Part shown: piece after piece, positions 33,713-42,541 of the stretch
Layout of the letters: each line of letters begins with the position of its first letter
Numbering within the stretch: position 1 is the first letter of the stretch
Origin: Bradyrhizobium sp. OK095
GTDB lineage: Bacteria > Pseudomonadota > Alphaproteobacteria > Rhizobiales > Xanthobacteraceae
Direction: 5' to 3'
Length of the DNA stretch: 64,000 nt
Assembly (NCBI RefSeq): GCF_900109945.1
Contig: NZ_FOBX01000002.1
Coordinates: 310,001 to 374,000 of the forward strand
Notes under the pieces: model-generated
Told to the model about the DNA's origin: nothing
The model's database searches: none
Seen by the model: the letters and a program-made list of their open reading frames with translations, nothing else
Translations under genes and position numbers: made by a program

Positions 33713-34972
33713 TCAGGTGTAACCCTTGCTCTTCTTCCACTCGGCTTCGAGCTCGAAGATGGTCTTCCAGTCGCCGGCCTTGACCTCGGGGACGTAAGGC
33801 TCCTGAGGGATCGTGGTGCCCCAGCCAATGGCGTAGCCGACCAGCGTGTGGTCGTCGCCGCGCATCGTCACGGTGCCGTCGGCGCCGAACGGGCACTTGA
33901 TGGTGAGGCCGGCCAGGACCTCCGCGAGCTTCTTGCCGTCGGTGGAGTTCGCCTTCTTGGCGGCTTCGGCGAGGAACATCACGGCCGTCGCGTTCTGCCA
34001 CGACCAGTTGGTCGGGTACTCGTTGTACTTGGCCTTGTAGGCATCGCCCCAGGCCGCATTCTCCGGCGTGGACGGGTAGGTCTTGATGTAGCGGTTGCCG
34101 GAGTGGATGCCCTTCGGCAGGTTCTTCACCACGGTGAGCGCGGTGTAGTCGGCCATGTTGACCGCAAACACCTCCATCTGGGTGAACATCGCGTAGATGT
34201 TGGCCTGGTCGATATAGGAGGTGAGATCGCCGCCCCACAGGCACGAGTACAGCGCCTGCGGCTTGGCCTGCAAAATCTTCGTTACCACTTCAGTGTAGTC
34301 GGGCTGGAACAATTTTGGCCAGGACTCGCTGATCACCTCGACGTCGGGCGCGAAGCGCTTCAGGTACAGCGTGAACTCGCCGGTGGTGTCGCGGCCATAG
34401 GCATAGTCTGGCGAGCAGGTCGCCCATTTCTTCAGGCCTTTGGCCTTGGAGATCGCGGCGGCGTAGCTGCCGCCGACGATGGAATCATGGATGCCCTGGC
34501 GCACGCAGCGGAACGCATTGGGGATGTGCTGCTTGGGATCGGCGGTCAGCGAAGACGCTTCCGAACAGGTGTGGATGCAGAGCACGCCGAGATCGCGCGC
34601 GACCTCGTGCACCGCGAACGATCCGGACGACGCTTCGCCGTCGAGCAGCAGCTCGCAGCCGTCGGTATTGACGAGCTCGCGCGCGACGCGGGCGGCTTCC
34701 TGCGGCTGGCCCTTGGAGTCGCGGACCACCATCTCGATCTGTCGGCCTGCAAGCCCGCCGGCGGCATTGACCTTGTCGACCTCGAGCATCACCGCATTGC
34801 GCGACGACGTGCCGAGCTGCGCGACGCGGCCCGACAAAATCGTCGGCATACCGATCTTGACGGTCTTGGCTTGCGCGCGCGCCACCCATGGCGCGGCAAC
34901 ACTCATCGCACCGGCGCCCATCAGCGCCAGTGTTGAACGGCGGCTGATGCCCGGCGTGCGGGTTCTCGTCAT
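33713..34972 (-). CDS. Tat-exported branched-chain-type ABC binding protein
   Basis: A 419-residue periplasmic binding protein of the LivJ/urea-amide type (Peripla_BP_6). The N-terminus has a twin-arginine motif (ISRRSTLALMGAG, residues 9-21) and a cleavage site after ARA, so it is folded before export. The mature domain starts KTVKIGMPTILSGRVAQLG. The ATG at 34972 has AGGGGA immediately upstream. First gene of the liv-type operon; divergent from an acyl-CoA synthetase gene, hinting that the ligand is a substrate of that pathway, perhaps an aromatic or keto compound. Confidence 0.9.
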   Translation of the reverse strand: MTRTRTPGISRRSTLALMGAGAMSVAAPWVARAQAKTVKIGMPTILSGRVAQLGTSSRNAVMLEVDKVNAAGGLAGRQIEMVVRDSKGQPQEAARVARELVNTDGCELLLDGEASSGSFAVHEVARDLGVLCIHTCSEASSLTADPKQHIPNAFRCVRQGIHDSIVGGSYAAAISKAKGLKKWATCSPDYAYGRDTTGEFTLYLKRFAPDVEVISESWPKLFQPDYTEVVTKILQAKPQALYSCLWGGDLTSYIDQANIYAMFTQMEVFAVNMADYTALTVVKNLPKGIHSGNRYIKTYPSTPENAAWGDAYKAKYNEYPTNWSWQNATAVMFLAEAAKKANSTDGKKLAEVLAGLTIKCPFGADGTVTMRGDDHTLVGYAIGWGTTIPQEPYVPEVKAGDWKTIFELEAEWKKSKGYT

Positions 34973-35079
34973 TTTCCCCTCCCTCTGTCGGGTCGGCGTT
35001 TCCAAATCCCTCACCGGAGATCGTCGCGTCTCCGTGGCTCCAACAATTTCAGAGGGAGGGGGTGACGTCAAGACAAACA

Positions 35080-35100
35080 TGAATTATGAGTCATCATTCA
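35080..35100. promoter_or_regulatory. 21-bp near-perfect palindrome, probable TetR operator
   Basis: TGAATTATGA-G-TCATCATTCA; apart from one mismatched pair and the centre base every position is symmetric. It lies between the divergent binding-protein gene and the acyl-CoA synthetase gene, 42 bases before the latter's ATG. The TetR-family gene two positions downstream is the likely binder and would control both directions. Confidence 0.7.
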
Positions 35101-35142
35101 CTCATGAGGAAACGAGGCCGGCAATCGGCCCGAACCCGCAAA

Positions 35143-36636
35143 ATGATCAACCTTTCGAGCTTCATCACCTTCCACGCCCGGCGAACGCCGGAGCGGCCCG
35201 CGCTGAAATACCGCGGCGAGCAGATCTCCTACGCGGTCTTCGACGCGCGCGTCCGCAAGGTCGCCGGCTGGCTCGCCGCGCAGGGCATCGGCCCCGGCGA
35301 TGTCGTCGCGGTGCTGATGAAGAACAGTGCGGCGTTCCTGGAGCTCGTCTTCGCCAGCAGCCACCTCGGCGCGGTATTTTTGCCGATCAATTTTCGTCTC
35401 TCGCGGGACGAGGTTGGCTACATCGCCGGCAATGCCGGCGCGCGGCTGTTGATCGTCGATGAGGAGCTGGCTGCAAATGCTGCCGGCGCGAAGATCGTCG
35501 TGCTGAACGAAGCCGCGCAGCAAAGCGTCACGTGTCTCGCGACCGACGCAGCGCCTGCCCCGGTGCATGTCCGCGCGCCATCCGACCTGATGCGGCTGAT
35601 GTACACCTCGGGCACGACCGACCGCCCCAAGGGCGTGATGCTCACCTACGATAATTTCTACTGGAAGTCGGCGGATCAGACGATCGCGCTGGGTCTCGGC
35701 GCCGACACACGCCTGCTCGTCGTCGGCCCGCTCTATCACGTCGGCGCGCTCGATTTGCCCGGCATCGCCGTGCTCTGGCATGGCGGCTTCATCCGCATCG
35801 AGCGCAATTTCGAACCGGAAACGGCGCTTGCTGCGATCGCCGAGGACAGGCTCAATGCCGCCTGGTTCGCGCCTGTCATGACCACCGCGATGCTCACCTG
35901 CCCCACGCGAGACCGCTACGACGTGTCGAGCCTGCAATGGGCCATCGGCGGCGGCGAGAAGACGCCGGAGCTGCGCATTCGCGCGTTCTCTGAATTCTTC
36001 TGCAATGCGCGCTATGTCGATGCCTACGGTCTCACCGAAACCGTGGGCGGCGACACTTTTATGGACGCTGGCCGCGAGATCGAGAAGATCGGTTCCACGG
36101 GACGCGCCATTGCTCATGTGGAAATTGAAATCCGCGACGAGGACGGCAGGACGCTGCCGCCGAACGTCAATGGCGAGATCTGCCTGCGCGGGCCAAAGAT
36201 CACGCGCGGCTATTGGAAGGATCCGGAGAAGACGGCGGCTGCCTTCTTCGGCGACTGGTTCCGCAGCGGCGACGTCGGCTATCTCGATGACGACGGCTTT
36301 CTCTATCTGACCGACCGCAAGAAGGACATGATCATCTCCGGCGGTGAGAACATCGCCTCCTCCGAGGTCGAGCGGGTCATCTACGATCTGCCAGAAGTGC
36401 AAGAGGTCGCGGTGATTGGCCTGCGCGATGCGCGCTGGGGCGAGCGTCCGGTCGCCATCGTCGTGCTCGCCGAAGGCGCCACGCTGGAGCTCCCTGCCCT
36501 CGCCGAGCACTGCCGCGCACGGCTGGCGAGCTTCAAGGTGCCGAAGCAGCTCGTCATCCGCGACAGCCTGCCGCGCAACCCGAGCGGAAAAATTCTCAAG
36601 CGCGTGCTGCGCGCCGAGCTGGAGACGTCTGAATGA
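35143..36636 (+). CDS. AMP-forming acyl-CoA synthetase
   Basis: A 497-residue ANL-superfamily ligase activating a carboxylic acid with ATP and CoA. Motifs are the P-loop-like MYTSGTTDRPKGVMLTYDN (about residues 152-170), YGLTETVGG, the hinge YLTDRKKDMIISGGENIAS and the C-terminal lysine in NPSGKILKRVL. Closest group by eye: medium-chain or aromatic-acid CoA ligases. Start at MINLSSFITFH (35143) is typical; in-frame codons from 35086 overlap the operator. Translationally coupled to the TetR gene by ATGA overlap. Confidence 0.9.
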   Translation: MINLSSFITFHARRTPERPALKYRGEQISYAVFDARVRKVAGWLAAQGIGPGDVVAVLMKNSAAFLELVFASSHLGAVFLPINFRLSRDEVGYIAGNAGARLLIVDEELAANAAGAKIVVLNEAAQQSVTCLATDAAPAPVHVRAPSDLMRLMYTSGTTDRPKGVMLTYDNFYWKSADQTIALGLGADTRLLVVGPLYHVGALDLPGIAVLWHGGFIRIERNFEPETALAAIAEDRLNAAWFAPVMTTAMLTCPTRDRYDVSSLQWAIGGGEKTPELRIRAFSEFFCNARYVDAYGLTETVGGDTFMDAGREIEKIGSTGRAIAHVEIEIRDEDGRTLPPNVNGEICLRGPKITRGYWKDPEKTAAAFFGDWFRSGDVGYLDDDGFLYLTDRKKDMIISGGENIASSEVERVIYDLPEVQEVAVIGLRDARWGERPVAIVVLAEGATLELPALAEHCRARLASFKVPKQLVIRDSLPRNPSGKILKRVLRAELETSE

Positions 36637-37274
36637 CGCAAGCCAACGCCAAGGTCACAAAGCTCAACCGCGTCGAGCGCAACGCCTGGACCAAGCAGAA
36701 GATCTTTGAGGCCGCGACCAAGGTCGTCGGCAAGCATGGCTATGCCGAAGCCTCGGTCGCGCGCATCACCGAGGAGGCCGGCGTCGCGCAGGGCACCTTC
36801 TACAATCATTTCGAGAACCGGCAGGAGCTGCTCGATCAGCTGCTGCCGAAGATCGGCCTCGACATGGTCGAGTTCATCCGCGCCCGCACCGGCACGGAGG
36901 ATGCGGCGCGGCAGGAGATCGAGCGTTTCGCGGCGTTCTTCGACTTCATCCGCGAGGTGCCTGAGTTCCTGCGCATCCTCAACGAAGCCGAATTCTTCGC
37001 GCCGATCGGCTACCAGAAGCATCTCGACAACATCTCGGTCGCCTATGTCCGCATCTTGCGGCGCGCGCGAGGGGCAGGCGCGATTCAAAATTACAGCGAC
37101 GAGGAATTCGAGGCCATCGTCCACATGCTGATGGGCTCGCGCGGCTATCTCAGCCGCCGCTACTCCTATTCGGCGGACGGCGTCACCGCCGTCCCCGACC
37201 ACGTCATCTCCGCCTATCGCAAGCTGATGACGCGCGGCCTTTTCAGTGCATCCGGAGATCAGGACACGCCATGA
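36633..37274 (+). CDS. TetR-family regulator
   Basis: A 213-residue regulator. N-terminal helix-turn-helix at about residues 22-66 (KIFEAATKVVGKHGYAEASV, GVAQGTFYNHFENRQELLDQLL), then an all-helical ligand domain. It is sandwiched by four-base overlaps between the acyl-CoA synthetase and the monooxygenase genes, so all three are one operon and it is autoregulated if it binds the palindrome at 35080-35100. A ligand that is a CoA ester or the aromatic ketone substrate is plausible. Confidence 0.9.
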   Translation: MTQANAKVTKLNRVERNAWTKQKIFEAATKVVGKHGYAEASVARITEEAGVAQGTFYNHFENRQELLDQLLPKIGLDMVEFIRARTGTEDAARQEIERFAAFFDFIREVPEFLRILNEAEFFAPIGYQKHLDNISVAYVRILRRARGAGAIQNYSDEEFEAIVHMLMGSRGYLSRRYSYSADGVTAVPDHVISAYRKLMTRGLFSASGDQDTP

Positions 37275-39193
37275 ACATCGCATCTCCACACAAGCCGTTC
37301 GACATCGCTTCCGCAATCGCCGAAGGCGACATCCGCTGTCTCCTGATGGTGCTCGTGCACATGACCGGCGACGAGAAATGGCTCGAGCCGCCTTATCTGC
37401 CCAAGCGCGACATCCGCCTCATCCCCGATCCCGAGGCCGGCGTGCCCCGGGAGATCCAGGATGAAATCCGCGCTGCAGTGGTCCAGCTCTTTGCCGACGG
37501 CGCGCCAAAACCTGTGATCACCGATCCCGGTGAAGAGATGTTGCTCAAGATGATGCGCGCGTGCCTCGGCGAGAATGTCGCGCCGGAATATGCGCCGCTG
37601 ATGCGGGAAGAGATGGGCTTTGTGCCGCGGGAGCCGCGCTGGACAAAGCGTCCCTCCGACGAGAAGCTCGCCGACCAGCACGTGCTGATCGTCGGCGCCG
37701 GCGTCTGCGCCATCGCGCTCGGCGTGGCGCTCGGCCATCTCGGCATTCCCTACACCATCGTCGAGAAGAACGACGAACTCGGCGGCACCTGGTGGATCAA
37801 CCGCTACCCCGGCTGCGGCGTCGATACGCCGAACCACTCCTATTCCTATTCGTTCGGCTCGGGCAATGAATGGACGCGCTACTTCTGCCAACGCGAGGAG
37901 CTGCTGGGATATCTGCTGAAGGTCGCCGACGAATACGGCATCCGCAAGCATCTGCGCGTCAACACCGAGCTGACCTCGTCGCGCTGGGACGACGGCAAGC
38001 GGCGCTGGATCTCCACGCTGAAGACCGAGAATGGCGAAGAGACATTTGAGTCCACAGCGCTGGTCTCGGCCATCGGCCAGCTCAACGATCCCTCGCGAGC
38101 CCACTTCAAGGGCGAGGAAGAGTTCAAGGGAACGATCCTGCATTCGGCAATGTGGTCCGGCGATATCGATATCAACGGCAAGCATGTCGCCGTGATCGGC
38201 ACCGGCGCGACGTCAATGCAACTCGTACCGGCGATCGCCGGCCGCGTCGCCTCGGTCACGGTCTATCAACGCAGCGCGCAATGGGCGCGGCCGGTGAAGG
38301 GCTATGCCGACCCGATCAGCGAGGGCGCACGCTGGCTGCTGGCGCATCTGCCGTTCTATGTGCAGTGGTACCGCTTCAACATGTTCTGGCGCTATGGCGA
38401 CGGCCTCCTCCCCTTCCTGCGCAAGGACCCGGCCTGGCCGCATCCCGAGCGCGCCGTCAACAAGGGCAATGACCGGCATCGCCAGGAACTGACGGATTTC
38501 ATCCACACCGAGCTGAAGGACCGGCCGGACCTAATCGCAAAGTGTGTGCCGACCTATCCACCCTATGGCAAGCGTATCCTGCTCGACAACAACTGGTTCA
38601 AGACGCTGACGCGGGACAATGTCGAGCTCGTCACCGACGCGATCGACCATTTCGACCGCGACGGCATCGTCGCCGCCGACGGCAAGCACCGACCCGCCGA
38701 CATCATCGTCGTCGCCACCGGCTTCAAGGTGACGGAGATGGCGGCACGCCTCAACATCAGCGGCCGCGGCGGCAAGGATTTGCGCGAGGCCTGGGCCAAC
38801 GATAACCCGACGGCGTTCCTCGGCCTCACGGTGCCGGACTTTCCCAACTTCTTCTGCATGCTCGGCCCGAACTCGGGCCCCGCACATGGCGGCAGCGTCA
38901 TCTTCCAGTCGGAATGCCAGAGCCGCTACATCTCCGCCTGCCTCGCAGGCATGATCGAGCAGGACGTCGCCGCCATCGACGTTCGCCAGGATGTGCTCGA
39001 CGATTATGTCCGCAGGGTCGATGCCGAGCACGAGGGCATGATCTGGACCCATCCGGGCATGAGTACCTACTACCGCAACTCCAGCGGCCGCGTATTCTCG
39101 GCCATGCCGTGGCGCTTCGTCGACTACTGGCGCATGACGCATGATCCGGATCTGGGGCAGTACAGGCTGACGAGGCGTAATTTCACCTGTTGA
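37271..39193 (+). CDS. Baeyer-Villiger-type flavin monooxygenase (4-hydroxyacetophenone monooxygenase-like)
   Basis: A 640-residue FAD/NADPH enzyme. It has an N-terminal extension of about 130 residues as in 4-hydroxyacetophenone monooxygenase, the FAD Rossmann motif GAGVCA (142-147), GGTWWINRYPG (171-181), the Baeyer-Villiger fingerprint F-x-G-x3-H-x3-W (285-295) and a second nucleotide motif GTGATS (310-315). These enzymes insert oxygen next to a ketone, giving esters. The third glycine of the first motif is replaced by alanine. Last gene of the operon with acyl-CoA synthetase and TetR; a catabolic route for an aryl ketone or similar compound is inferred. Confidence 0.9.
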   Translation: MNIASPHKPFDIASAIAEGDIRCLLMVLVHMTGDEKWLEPPYLPKRDIRLIPDPEAGVPREIQDEIRAAVVQLFADGAPKPVITDPGEEMLLKMMRACLGENVAPEYAPLMREEMGFVPREPRWTKRPSDEKLADQHVLIVGAGVCAIALGVALGHLGIPYTIVEKNDELGGTWWINRYPGCGVDTPNHSYSYSFGSGNEWTRYFCQREELLGYLLKVADEYGIRKHLRVNTELTSSRWDDGKRRWISTLKTENGEETFESTALVSAIGQLNDPSRAHFKGEEEFKGTILHSAMWSGDIDINGKHVAVIGTGATSMQLVPAIAGRVASVTVYQRSAQWARPVKGYADPISEGARWLLAHLPFYVQWYRFNMFWRYGDGLLPFLRKDPAWPHPERAVNKGNDRHRQELTDFIHTELKDRPDLIAKCVPTYPPYGKRILLDNNWFKTLTRDNVELVTDAIDHFDRDGIVAADGKHRPADIIVVATGFKVTEMAARLNISGRGGKDLREAWANDNPTAFLGLTVPDFPNFFCMLGPNSGPAHGGSVIFQSECQSRYISACLAGMIEQDVAAIDVRQDVLDDYVRRVDAEHEGMIWTHPGMSTYYRNSSGRVFSAMPWRFVDYWRMTHDPDLGQYRLTRRNFTC

Positions 39194-39233
39194 GGCTGAC
39201 CTGCTGTAGCGATAGCGCACACTCTCACCACGT

Positions 39234-39314
39234 CGTCATTGCGGGCGAAGCGAAGCAATCCAGAAATCTTTCCGCAGCGGCACTCTGGATTTCTTCGCTT
39301 CGCTCGCAATGACG
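39234..39314. repeat. Dispersed 80-base palindromic repeat, copy 2
   Basis: Starts CGTCATTGCGGGCGAAGCGA and ends with its near-complement; same design and length as 17045-17124. It lies between convergent monooxygenase and alanine dehydrogenase genes and can form a long hairpin that may serve as a bidirectional terminator. Confidence 0.85.
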
Positions 39315-39325
39315 GAATTTGTGCC

Positions 39326-40441
39326 CTACGCCGCGAGCCCACTCCCATCCGGCGCGAATTCCAGCCCGAGACTTTCCGCCACCGCCTTGTTGGTGATGCG
39401 GCCGCGATGCACGTTCAGGCCGTTGCGCAAGTGAGGATTTTCCAGCACCGCGGCAAAACCCTTGTTCGCGAGCAACAGGCCGAACGGCAGCGTCGCGTTG
39501 TTCAGCGCCTGGCTCGACGTCACCGGCACCGCACCCGGCATGTTGGCGACGCAATAATGCACGACGCCGTCGACTTCATACGTCGGGTCAGCGTGCGTGG
39601 TCGGATGCGAGGTCTCGAAGCAGCCTCCCTGATCGATGGCGACGTCGACCAGCACGGCGCCGGGTCGCATCGATTTGAGCATCGCCCGCGTGACGAGCTT
39701 TGGCGCGCTCGCGCCCGGCACCAGTACCGCGCCGATCACGACGTCGGCGGCAAAGACTTCCTCCTCGACCGACTCGATGGTCGAGAAGCGCGTGCGCACG
39801 CGGCCGGCAAAGAGATCATCCAGTTCACGCAGCCGGGGAAGAGAGCGGTCGATCACGGTGACTTCCGCGCCGAGCCCTGCGGCCATGCGTGCTGCCTGCG
39901 TTCCCACCACGCCGCCGCCGAGCACGACGACACGCGCCGGCTGCACGCCGGGTACGCCACCCAGCAGAAGACCTCGACCACCGGCCGACCGCTTGAGCGC
40001 GGCGCCGGCGGCCTCGATGGCGAGACGGCCGGCGACTTCGCTCATCGGCGCAAGCAGGGGGAGGTGACCGGCCGCGTCGGTGACGGTTTCATAGGCGATC
40101 GCAGTACAGCCGGAGGCGAGCAGGCCCTTGGCCTGTTCGGGATCCGGCGCGAGGTGGAGATAGGTAAACAGGATCTGGCCTTCGCGAAGCTCGGCCCATT
40201 CGCCCTTCTGCGGCTCCTTCACCTTCACGATCATGTCGGACTTCGCAAAGATATCGCGGGCGCTCTCGGCGATCGCGGCCCCTGCCCGCCGATACACATC
40301 ATCCGAAGCGCCGATGCCGCCGCCGGCGCCGGTCTCGATCGTCACCTGGTGCCCGGCCGCGACATATTCGCGAACGGCGCCCGGGGTGAGCCCGACGCGA
40401 TATTCCTGCACCTTGATCTCTCTGGGCACACCGACGCGCAT
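39326..40441 (-). CDS. ald: Alanine dehydrogenase
   Basis: A 371-residue NAD-dependent enzyme converting L-alanine to pyruvate and ammonia. It starts [20 protein letters not shown], the family N-terminus, and has [11 protein letters not shown], the substrate histidine region FTYLHLAPD and the NAD-binding [21 protein letters not shown]. Length equals the usual 371. The upstream in-frame extension MVKERK is shorter than needed and has no better ribosome binding site. It is divergent from an Lrp-type gene, the classical ald/lrp arrangement, so alanine-dependent control is likely. Confidence 0.97.
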   Translation of the reverse strand: MRVGVPREIKVQEYRVGLTPGAVREYVAAGHQVTIETGAGGGIGASDDVYRRAGAAIAESARDIFAKSDMIVKVKEPQKGEWAELREGQILFTYLHLAPDPEQAKGLLASGCTAIAYETVTDAAGHLPLLAPMSEVAGRLAIEAAGAALKRSAGGRGLLLGGVPGVQPARVVVLGGGVVGTQAARMAAGLGAEVTVIDRSLPRLRELDDLFAGRVRTRFSTIESVEEEVFAADVVIGAVLVPGASAPKLVTRAMLKSMRPGAVLVDVAIDQGGCFETSHPTTHADPTYEVDGVVHYCVANMPGAVPVTSSQALNNATLPFGLLLANKGFAAVLENPHLRNGLNVHRGRITNKAVAESLGLEFAPDGSGLAA

Positions 40442-40557
40442 CTTCCGCTCCTTCACCAACGTATTGATTCCGTTGTTGATGGTAGCGAGAGCGCCGGTTT
40501 GGTTTCGTGCAAATATCGGCTAATTTCGCCGCGTGCGCGCCGGTTTCGGGCGCGAAA

Positions 40558-41064
40558 ATGTCCTTTCACGCCGGAAACAAAACATTGGCCCTCGACCGGA
40601 AAGATCTCGCCATCCTCGCGGAACTCACCACCAATGCGCGGGCCAGCCACACCGAGCTCGCCACCAAGGTCGGGCTATCAAGCACCGCGCTGGCGCGGCG
40701 GCAGAAGGCGCTGGAGGACGACGGCTACATCCAGGCCTACCAGGCCGCGCTCGACCTCACGCAGTTCGGCCTCACCACGACGGTGCTGGTACGCATCGCA
40801 CTGGAGAGCCAGAGCGACGAGGCGCTGAAGGCGTTCGAGGCGGAGGTGGTGAAATGCCCCTCCGTCGTGCGCTGCTTCCTGATGTCGGGGACCGACGATT
40901 ACATCCTGATCGTGCTCGCCCGCGACATCCAGGATTTCGAACGCATCCACCGCACCGAGCTGTCGCGCCTGCCGCGCGTCGCGCGCGTGCAGTCGAGCTT
41001 CGCGCTACGCGAGGTGGTCAACCGCGCCGTGCCGAGGGTGGTGTTCGGCGAAGTGAAGCGGTAG
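40558..41064 (+). CDS. Lrp/AsnC-family regulator, likely of ald
   Basis: A 168-residue regulator with an N-terminal winged helix-turn-helix (about residues 12-60, LDRKDLAILAELTTNARASHTEL, STALARRQKALEDDGYI) and a C-terminal RAM ligand domain (75-155) ending REVVNRAVPRVVF. The ATG at 40558 is preferred over an ATG 17 codons upstream. Divergent from ald with a 116-base gap, it matches the Lrp-type activators of alanine dehydrogenase known in Rhizobium and Bradyrhizobium relatives; the ligand would be alanine. Confidence 0.92.
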   Translation: MSFHAGNKTLALDRKDLAILAELTTNARASHTELATKVGLSSTALARRQKALEDDGYIQAYQAALDLTQFGLTTTVLVRIALESQSDEALKAFEAEVVKCPSVVRCFLMSGTDDYILIVLARDIQDFERIHRTELSRLPRVARVQSSFALREVVNRAVPRVVFGEVKR

Positions 41065-41268
41065 CTGAGTCGCCCGCAGCTCGGATCGCGCTGTCAAGCG
41101 CATCCCTTCACAGTCGCTTTCATTCCATCATCAAGGATAATTGAAGTGCTGCTTCGACCGAACGGTTGAGGCCGAACGGACGCGTTCATCGGACCCAGAT
41201 GATGGGGCGGGAAGCACAGCCGGATTCTCGCGCCAGTTCATGCAACCAAGTGATATTCGGGGTCTTAG

Positions 41269-42456
41269 ATGTTCAAATCCAACCGCCGTGTCTTCATTCA
41301 ATCAGTTGCCTTCGGCGCCGGAGTATTGGGCGCCTCACAATCCGCGATTGCAGCGCCAGACGGGCATGCCGGGGGTTACGACGTTGCTCCAGCATCGGAA
41401 TTCCTGAAGACGATCCCACGGAAGTCCGGCGATCCCGTGGTGTTCACGGCATTGCTGGACAAAGCACCGATCAAGGCCACCTCCGGCGGCTGGGCGCGCG
41501 AAGTCACGACCCGCACGCTCCCGCTCGCGACCGGAATTGCCGGCGCGCATCTGTTCGTCAACGCCGGTGGCGCCCGGGAAATGCATTGGCACAATTCCGC
41601 CGAATGGGCCTACGTCGTCGACGGCCATTGCCAGGTGACGGTGGTCGATCCCGAGGGCCAGCTCGAAGTGGTCAATCTCGCCCCCGGCGACCTCTGGTTC
41701 TTCCCGAAAGGCCACAGCCATGCAATCCAGACGCTGGGACCGGCCCCCTGTCACGCCATCCTTGCCTTCGATGACGGCCTCTACTCCGAGCACGGCACGT
41801 TCGGGATCAGCGACTGGATGAGCCGCTACGACGCCCCGATTTTGTCGCAGGCGCTGGGTGTGTCCACCGACATCCTCGGTGCCAATCCGAAGGCCGAAAC
41901 CTACATCATGCAGGGCGAGGTGCTGGCGCTCGACGGCCCGCAGGCCAAAGTCGCCCGCGCACTGGACCGCGACCGGACCCATCGCTTCCAGCTGATGTCG
42001 CAGAAGCCACGTGTCAGCACGGCCGGCGGTCAGCTCTACGTCGCCTCCGCCAAGGAGTTTCCGGTCTCGAGCACCATGACCGGGACCGTGCTCAAGCTCA
42101 AACCCGGCGCGATGCACGAGCCGCATTGGCACACCGATGCCAACGAGTGGCATTACGTCCTGAAGGGACGCACGCGCGTGACCCTGTTCGCGTTCGACAA
42201 GCGGGTGGCCGTCGCGGAACTCTCAGCCGGGGAATGCGCCTACATCCCCGCCAACTGCGGACACTCCATCCAGAACATCGGCCAGGAAGATGCCGAATTG
42301 GTCGGCGTGCTCGACAGCGGCACCTACCACGAAAGCAGCCTCGGCGACTGGCTGGCGAAGGCACCGCGGCACCTGCTCGCCAATAATTTCGGCGTTCCGG
42401 AGGCGGCGGTGGCGAATTTCGGCCGTAAGCGCATGGTCATCGCCAGCGCCAGCTGA
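41269..42456 (+). CDS. oxdC: Exported oxalate decarboxylase (bicupin)
   Basis: A 395-residue bicupin. N-terminal twin-arginine-like NRRVFIQS (5-12) predicts export. Site 1 manganese ligands are H106, H108, E112 and H150; site 2 has H285, H287, E292 and H331, the same spacing as Bacillus OxdC (95/97/101/140 and 273/275/280/319). R103 and E173 correspond to catalytic R92 and E162. The lid, SENST in Bacillus, is SEHGT here (172-176), keeping the glutamate. Reaction: oxalate to formate and CO2. It stands alone, about 19 kb from the oxalyl-CoA genes; promoter region 41065-41268 shows no obvious operator. Confidence 0.9.
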   Translation: MFKSNRRVFIQSVAFGAGVLGASQSAIAAPDGHAGGYDVAPASEFLKTIPRKSGDPVVFTALLDKAPIKATSGGWAREVTTRTLPLATGIAGAHLFVNAGGAREMHWHNSAEWAYVVDGHCQVTVVDPEGQLEVVNLAPGDLWFFPKGHSHAIQTLGPAPCHAILAFDDGLYSEHGTFGISDWMSRYDAPILSQALGVSTDILGANPKAETYIMQGEVLALDGPQAKVARALDRDRTHRFQLMSQKPRVSTAGGQLYVASAKEFPVSSTMTGTVLKLKPGAMHEPHWHTDANEWHYVLKGRTRVTLFAFDKRVAVAELSAGECAYIPANCGHSIQNIGQEDAELVGVLDSGTYHESSLGDWLAKAPRHLLANNFGVPEAAVANFGRKRMVIASAS

Positions 42457-42496
42457 GCGCGCCTTCACGTCGAAAGTTCCGTCATAGAACTGTCAT

Positions 42497-42532
42497 CGAA
42501 TATGCAGAGACCTGTCAGTCTCTGCATATTCG
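42497..42532. promoter_or_regulatory. 14-bp perfect hairpin before the PLP decarboxylase gene
   Basis: CGAATATGCAGAGA and TCTCTGCATATTCG pair around CCTGTCAG. It ends 9 bases before the ATG at 42542, abutting the likely ribosome binding site GGGACAG. It starts 40 bases after the oxalate decarboxylase stop. Could be a terminator of that gene without a T-run, an operator, or a translation-control hairpin. Confidence 0.7.
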
Positions 42533-42541
42533 GGACAGACA

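Noticed and set aside
31682..33783. Large plus-strand frames opposite livM/livH
   Set aside because: Glutamine/aspartate/histidine-rich shadow translations of permease genes.
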